A stretch of 28,069 nucleotides of DNA from CAZMFZ01 sp964565665 (GTDB lineage: Bacteria > Bacteroidota > Bacteroidia > Cytophagales > UBA9547). The translations under genes were made by a program, and so were the position numbers. Numbering within the stretch: the stretch's first letter is position 1; every line of letters starts with the position of its first letter. Below the pieces are notes generated by a model. The model searched no databases, was not told where the DNA came from, and saw nothing but the letters and a program-made list of their open reading frames with translations. Positions 23,862-28,069 of this stretch are shown here, in pieces. The stretch lies in NCBI GenBank assembly GCA_964565665.1, contig CAZMFZ010000035.1:1-28069 (forward strand). Reading direction: 5' to 3'.

Positions 23862-24545
23862 TTATTTCATTAGAATGTTAAGAATTTCTTTCATGCCGGC
23901 AGTAGCCGATTTTTCAATAAGATGCAAATGACTGCGTGGGGAAATGTGCGGCAAATTGGGGTCAATTACATATAATTCAGCTTTTTCTGATACATAATCG
24001 ACCAAACTAGCTGCCGGGTAAACCACCAATGAAGTGCCAATGACAATAAATATATCGGCTTTCTGCACTATTTTGTATGCTATTTCCATCATAGGTACCA
24101 TTTCGCCAAACCATACAATGTGTGGGCGAAGCTGCGAACCAAGCTCACAGTTATCCCCAATTTTCAATTCCCAACCTTCAATTTCGTAAACTAAATTCTC
24201 ATCTATTGTGCTTCTAGATTTGAAAAGCTCCCCATGCAGATGAATTACATTAGAAGAACTAGCCTTTTCATGCAGATTATCTACATTTTGGGTGATAATA
24301 GTAACCTCATATTTGTCTTCGAGCTTTGCCAAGATCTTGTGGGCTTCGTTGGGCATTACTTCATGGGATTGCTTACGCCTTTGATTGTAAAAATCAAGCA
24401 CCAGAGCCTGGTTTTTAGCCCAACCTTCTGGGGTAGCTACATCCATTACATCAAAACCTTCCCATAAACCACCATTGTCTCTGAATGTTTTTATGCCACT
24501 TTCAGCACTTACGCCAGCACCAGAGAGAACAACTATTTTTTTCAT
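23862..24545 (-). CDS. cobB: NAD-dependent protein deacylase, SIR2 family (CobB-like)
   Basis: A 227-residue sirtuin that removes acyl groups from lysines using NAD. G-A-G-V-S-A-E-S-G-I-K-T-F-R (9-22) binds NAD, T-Q-N-V-D-N-L-H is at 85-92, and the catalytic histidine is H104 in H-L-H-G-E-L. Y53-N-Q-R56 matches the YxxR motif that marks class III sirtuins able to remove succinyl and malonyl groups. The four zinc cysteines expected after the HG motif are absent: the segment runs F-K-S-R-S-T-I-D, with only one Cys further on. This zinc-less form is, to my knowledge, usual in Bacteroidota. It is followed closely by murB. Acyl preference is inferred from the YxxR motif. Confidence 0.9.
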   Translation of the reverse strand: MKKIVVLSGAGVSAESGIKTFRDNGGLWEGFDVMDVATPEGWAKNQALVLDFYNQRRKQSHEVMPNEAHKILAKLEDKYEVTIITQNVDNLHEKASSSNVIHLHGELFKSRSTIDENLVYEIEGWELKIGDNCELGSQLRPHIVWFGEMVPMMEIAYKIVQKADIFIVIGTSLVVYPAASLVDYVSEKAELYVIDPNLPHISPRSHLHLIEKSATAGMKEILNILMK

Positions 24546-24629
24546 GGTCAGTGCATTTGCTTTCTTTATATCAGTGCTAAATCATCTATAAACTTAATTA
24601 ATACGTAAAATTTCCTACCGAAAGTTTGC

Positions 24630-27278
24630 TTAAAACAATTCTAAAGTTGTGCCAGGAGCTATACCTTCATCATCGCTGCTATCGCTATCGCTAGATTTAT
24701 CAACGCTATCTGATACATCGCCTTTTTCAGCATCAAACAGCAATAAACTGGCCTCATGCGATTCTTTTTCTACTTTCGGAGGCAACAGCTTTATACGTTC
24801 TACTTCTATGCTTGCCAATTTGTTGCCAATAGCTTTCCAACCTTTTATGTCTATGTATTCCTTAAGATGAATTTTGGTGGTATGCCCTTTTTTATTCCCC
24901 GTACTAGAAAATACCACTTCAATTTCAGGATTTTCTTGGGTAGTAAACAATTCTAGCCTAGAATTTTTACTTTCTGAAATAAATAAATACTTTTTGTCTT
25001 GCAGCATGGCTTCGATTTTGAAGCGTTTTACATAATAAGTTTTATCATCGCCTGCATAATGCACCACAGAATGTATGGCTTCGGGAATGAACTTTTCGAG
25101 CAAATAAAGTTGGCTATTTTCGTAGCGATTGGTAAGGTCGAAGTTGGTGAGTTCGTATTCGCCAGTTTTATATATAGCTAGAATTTTATCATCAGTATTG
25201 AAATTACCAATGTAGCGGCCTCGTTTGTCTTGATTGAGCCTTCCAGTAGATTCTTCGTAAAATATTTCAGTGCCACCTAGCGATGAATTTCCTAGCGACT
25301 TGAATTTAATTGATTTTATAGGATAAACAGTGAGCGTATTTCCCTGCGAAGTTCTGCCTTTTATTGCCAAATCATTAAAGTCATAGTCAAAAACCTTGTT
25401 GCGGGCGGTGCTACTTGGCGTGAGTGAAATGGTAACTAGCTCAGATTCGCCATTGGCACGTGAGGTTAAATAAAGCACTTTCGAACCTTTGTTGCCTTGC
25501 GTAAGGTCGTAGTTTTTATCACGAGTAATGCCGCCTGCTTGAAAACGCTTCACCATCGATTTACCCGATTTCCCATCTACGTATATCATATTGTATACGG
25601 TACGGTCGTCTTTTCGAAATACGGCAATATGAATGATGTCTTTTCCGACAAACACCTTATCACCCATCTTTACTATTTTAAAGTTTCCATCTTTTCGAAA
25701 CACAATAATATCGTCAATATCGGAGCAGTCGGTTACAAACTCGTCTTTCTTCAATGCAAATCCGATAAATCCTTCGGCACGATTAACGTAGAGCTTTAAA
25801 TTGGCGGCTGCCACAACAGAGGCATTGATGGTGTCGAATGTTTTTATCTCGGTTTTGCGTTCGCGACCTTTTCCATATTTCACCAATAGATTTTGATAGT
25901 AATCTATGGTAAACTCAGTGAGGTGGGTAAGGTGGAAGTCTACATTCCTAATTTCATCTTCCAAAGCCTTCATTTGTTCATCGGCCTTTTTGGCATCGAA
26001 TCGGGTAATGCTGCTTAGTGGCTTTGCTATAAGCTTTGCATAATCTTCATTTTCAATCTTGCGATAAAATAAATTGAAAAATGGCTTGAAGAGCTTGTTT
26101 AATACTTCAAAACAAGCATCGGCCGTACCGGCACTTTCGTACTCGGCATTCTTATACATTCCCTCATTGATAAATATTTTTAACAATGAGCTGAAAAATA
26201 TTTTCTCCTGAAGGTCTCTCCGTTTGATTTCAAGTTCTTGGCGAAGTAAATCTTGAGTTCGCCAAGTGCAATACTTTAGTATTTCACTTACACCCATAAA
26301 TCGGGGTTTGTCATCAATTATAACACAAGCATTGGGCGAGATAGACGATTCGCATTCGGTGAAAGCAAATAAGGCATCGATGGTAATATCGGGCGATACT
26401 CCAGGCTGGAGCTGAATTTCAATTTCTACATCTTTGGCGGTATTATCTACCACTTTTTTGATTTTGATTTTACCTTGTTCATTGGCTTTTACAATGCTAT
26501 CCATCAGATTGCCAGTGGTAGTGCCAAAAGGAATATCTTTTATTATAAGTGTTTTCTTGTCTAATTCCTCAATTTTGGCTCTTACCCTTAGTTTTCCGCC
26601 ACGCAAGCCATCATTATAGTTGGCTACATCTATTGCTCCGCCCGTTTGAAAATCAGGATAGAGAATAAAGGCTTCATTTTTGAGAATTTTGATAGAAGCC
26701 TCAATGAGTTCGCAAAAGTTGTGCGGCATAACTTTGGTAGCTAAGCCAACAGCAATGCCTTCCACGCCTTGAGCAAGCAGCAATGGAAATTTCATGGGCA
26801 GTGTCATGGGCTCTTTCTTGCGACCATCGTATGATGCCTGCCAAATGGTGGTGTCGGCATTGAAAGCCACTTCGAGGGCAAACTTTGAAAGTCTGGCTTC
26901 TATGTATCGGGCTGCGGCTGCGGAATCTCCAGTGCGGATATCACCCCAGTTTCCCTGGCATTCAATCAACAAATCTTTCTGACCTAAGCCCACGATGGCA
27001 TCGCCAATGGAGGCATCGCCATGAGGATGGTATTGCATGGTAGAGCCAATAATATTGGCCACTTTATTGAACCGGCCATCGTCCATTTCCTTCATTGCAT
27101 GAAGTATTCTTCGTTGAACTGGCTTCAAACCATCTTCAATGGCCGGCACGGCACGCTCCAATATCACATAAGAGGCATATTCCAAAAACCATTCGTTGTA
27201 TAAACCTGAAACAGGGACTACTTCATGAATTTTATCTTCATTGGCATCGGGGTTCAGATTTTCGTTATTTTCGGCCAT
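24630..27278 (-). CDS. parC: DNA topoisomerase IV subunit A
   Basis: The breakage-rejoining subunit of topoisomerase IV, which decatenates daughter chromosomes. The winged-helix domain carries the catalytic tyrosine Y125 in A-A-A-R124-Y-I-E-A-R-L. The quinolone region reads H-P-H-G-D-A89-S-I-G-D, with Ala where GyrA has Ser83, a form I recall from other Bacteroidota ParC proteins. The tower and coiled-coil gate follow (about 350-480), then a degenerate C-terminal beta-propeller-like region (about 490-830) without a clear GyrA box (Q-R-R-G-G-K-G), so ParC is preferred over GyrA. The tail is strongly acidic and Ser/Asp-rich (about 850-875). Length 882 fits the phylum. parE is not in the window; the divergent neighbour is a small lipoprotein. 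Confidence 0.9.
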   Translation of the reverse strand: MAENNENLNPDANEDKIHEVVPVSGLYNEWFLEYASYVILERAVPAIEDGLKPVQRRILHAMKEMDDGRFNKVANIIGSTMQYHPHGDASIGDAIVGLGQKDLLIECQGNWGDIRTGDSAAAARYIEARLSKFALEVAFNADTTIWQASYDGRKKEPMTLPMKFPLLLAQGVEGIAVGLATKVMPHNFCELIEASIKILKNEAFILYPDFQTGGAIDVANYNDGLRGGKLRVRAKIEELDKKTLIIKDIPFGTTTGNLMDSIVKANEQGKIKIKKVVDNTAKDVEIEIQLQPGVSPDITIDALFAFTECESSISPNACVIIDDKPRFMGVSEILKYCTWRTQDLLRQELEIKRRDLQEKIFFSSLLKIFINEGMYKNAEYESAGTADACFEVLNKLFKPFFNLFYRKIENEDYAKLIAKPLSSITRFDAKKADEQMKALEDEIRNVDFHLTHLTEFTIDYYQNLLVKYGKGRERKTEIKTFDTINASVVAAANLKLYVNRAEGFIGFALKKDEFVTDCSDIDDIIVFRKDGNFKIVKMGDKVFVGKDIIHIAVFRKDDRTVYNMIYVDGKSGKSMVKRFQAGGITRDKNYDLTQGNKGSKVLYLTSRANGESELVTISLTPSSTARNKVFDYDFNDLAIKGRTSQGNTLTVYPIKSIKFKSLGNSSLGGTEIFYEESTGRLNQDKRGRYIGNFNTDDKILAIYKTGEYELTNFDLTNRYENSQLYLLEKFIPEAIHSVVHYAGDDKTYYVKRFKIEAMLQDKKYLFISESKNSRLELFTTQENPEIEVVFSSTGNKKGHTTKIHLKEYIDIKGWKAIGNKLASIEVERIKLLPPKVEKESHEASLLLFDAEKGDVSDSVDKSSDSDSSDDEGIAPGTTLELF

Positions 27279-27315
27279 TTTCGGTTCTCTATCTAATCTT
27301 GAATCGGTTTATGTG

Positions 27316-27323
27316 TAGATTTG
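27316..27323 (+). promoter_or_regulatory. -7 box for the small lipoprotein gene
   Basis: TAGATTTG is a full match to TAnnTTTG. It lies 33 bases before the ATG at 27357, which supports that start over the in-frame ATG at 27321. No clear TTG at 19-base spacing is visible. Confidence 0.45.
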
Positions 27324-27356
27324 CGATTCCCAACTTTGACTTGTAAAATTATAAAA

Positions 27357-27737
27357 ATGAAAGTAACAAAGCCTTTACTCTTTTGCATTGTGTTGATAAG
27401 TATTTGCAGCTGCGACAAGAAAATACAGCTCGGAAGTTTTAACCCTACCCGTTGGCAAAATGATTTCAATGGCTGCGATGGCAATAGAGAAATTCAACTC
27501 CGTTTTCTCAACGGGTTGAAAAAAGATTTTGAAGGTTTAAGTGAAACGCAATTGATTAGCATTCTCGGTAAGCCAAATAAACAGGAGTTGAAGGAACGCA
27601 ACTGTAAAAGCTACTATTATTATTGTGCACCTGGTAAGCAATGTTTTATGAATTTGGGTGCAGAGAAAACTGCTTATTTGATAGTGGAAATGAATGCAAT
27701 TAGCAGGGTGTCGCTTTTAAGATTCGCTTTGGAATGA
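27357..27737 (+). CDS. Small lipoprotein, possibly BamE/SmpA-like
   Basis: A 126-residue lipoprotein. The signal sequence has a basic start and hydrophobic core (6-15), with the likely acylated cysteine C19 (S-I-C-S-C). The mature part is about 108 residues: L-S-E-T-Q-L-I-S-I-L-G-K-P-N-K-Q-E-L (about 60-77) resembles the 'G-x-s-x-x-e-v-i-x-l-L-G-x-P' helix-turn of small SmpA/OmlA-type lipoproteins. It has a Tyr/Cys-rich stretch (N-C-K-S-Y-Y-Y-Y-C-A-P-G-K-Q-C) with three cysteines that could form a disulfide. An ATG at 27321 is also in frame, but 27357 gives a clean lipoprotein signal and is preceded by a good -7 box. Function unknown. Confidence 0.7.
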   Translation: MKVTKPLLFCIVLISICSCDKKIQLGSFNPTRWQNDFNGCDGNREIQLRFLNGLKKDFEGLSETQLISILGKPNKQELKERNCKSYYYYCAPGKQCFMNLGAEKTAYLIVEMNAISRVSLLRFALE

Positions 27738-27784
27738 TGCAAATTCATTGCAAATTACAAATTTTCTTGTTTGTGTTATTGTAA

Positions 27785-27958
27785 CTATTCAGGTCTAAAA
27801 TTAGCCAATTGGTTTAAGTTGTCCAATATAGGTTGATTTTGTTTGATGAGTGTGGCTACTACCGATCTCAATACAGCAAATATTTGTGCATTTTCGATGG
27901 ACTTAAATTGTCCTGATATTTTGGTTTTCACTTTTGCATTTCGGATGGCTCTTTCGCA
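27785..27958 (-). pseudogene. C-terminal remnant of an IS66-family transposase
   Basis: On the minus strand the frame encodes C-E-R-A-I-R-N-A-K-V-K-T-K-I-S-G-Q-F-K-S and continues with N-A-Q-I-F-A-V-L-R-S-V-V-A-T-L, ending at TAG (27785-27787). It matches the end of IS66-type transposases (N-N-x-x-E-R-A-I-R-x-x-K-V-K-x-K-I-S-G-x-F-K). A stop codon (27959-27961) falls at the position of the conserved N-N-G-S segment, and the rest of the transposase is missing. It is therefore a decayed fragment. The palindromic repeat at 27985 replaces what should be upstream coding sequence. Confidence 0.75.
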
Positions 27959-27984
27959 TTAATTTGCACAAATCCAATCTTAAA

Positions 27985-28058
27985 CCTCACTATCCGAGAC
28001 GAAGTCTCTACAGTATTAAGCATCCGTAGTGTCCTGCGGAACACTACGGATAGTGGGG
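27985..28058. repeat. Nested palindromic REP-like element
   Basis: The outer arms CCTCACTATCCG (27985-27996) and CGGATAGTGGGG (28047-28058) are inverted copies with one mismatch. Inside are two hairpins: GAGAC/GTCTC (27996-28000 and 28004-28008, 3-base loop), and ATCCGTAGTGT/ACACTACGGAT (28022-28032 and 28041-28051, 8-base loop). This resembles paired palindromes of the REP/REPIN kind. The window ends just after, so copy number and full length cannot be seen. Confidence 0.6.
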
Positions 28059-28069
28059 GCTTCGCAAAC

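Noticed and set aside
27321..27356. Upstream ATG as start of the small lipoprotein
   Set aside because: It overlaps the predicted promoter box and adds 12 residues before a normal lipoprotein signal; ATG at 27357 is better.

Overview
The window comes from an AT-rich chromosome of a member of the phylum Bacteroidota. The signs are the conserved parA-parB-DUF5683-dapB-lepB gene order, Bacteroidota-typical small families (DUF5683, DUF5618, a DUF6722-like protein), a Bacteroidota-type ParC and sirtuin, -7 promoter boxes of the TAnnTTTG kind, and few recognisable Shine-Dalgarno sites. I cannot place it below phylum from sequence alone. I saw no rRNA, tRNA or CRISPR array.

Layout: (1) 78-2987, minus: a Tat-exported GH78 alpha-L-rhamnosidase-like enzyme, separated by a strong terminator from (2) 3103-8124, minus: lepB, dapB, a DUF5683 protein, parB and parA. 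These cover signal-peptide processing, lysine/diaminopimelate synthesis and chromosome segregation. A small BrnT/BrnA-like toxin-antitoxin pair, apparently 5'-damaged, sits between parB and parA. Three of the genes here start with GTG. (3) 8281-14726, plus: a peptide-type solute-binding lipoprotein, dapD, a coiled-coil tail-anchored protein, GtrA, and a HAD phosphatase-SerA-ACT fusion. Then come two tiny membrane proteins, a zeta-toxin-like kinase starting with TTG, and an overlapping 57-residue candidate antitoxin, closed by a terminator. (4) 14821-16946, plus: a GT4 glycosyltransferase and an LpxR-type lipid A deacylase, suggesting envelope modification. (5) 17012-20035: a STAS/SpoIIAA-like protein (minus), then on plus a DUF5618 protein, an RlmI-type rRNA methyltransferase and a YggS-type PLP protein. 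(6) 20039-21690, minus: a 39-residue membrane peptide, a protein resembling a divergent macro domain, a perfect terminator hairpin, and a membrane-anchored coiled-coil protein. (7) 21779-22786, plus: a ligase-associated DNA exonuclease without its usual partners. (8) 22813-27278, minus: murB, a zinc-ribbon-less sirtuin and parC. (9) 27357-28069: a small lipoprotein, a decayed IS66 transposase tail, and a nested palindromic REP-like element at the window edge.

Most of the window is housekeeping. The accessory or unusual parts are the two toxin-antitoxin-like loci, the macro-like protein with its tiny partner, the serine-pathway fusion, and the IS66/REP-like edge. Several genes described here are below 60 codons: 6911-7051, 13853-13972, 14553-14726 and 20039-20158.
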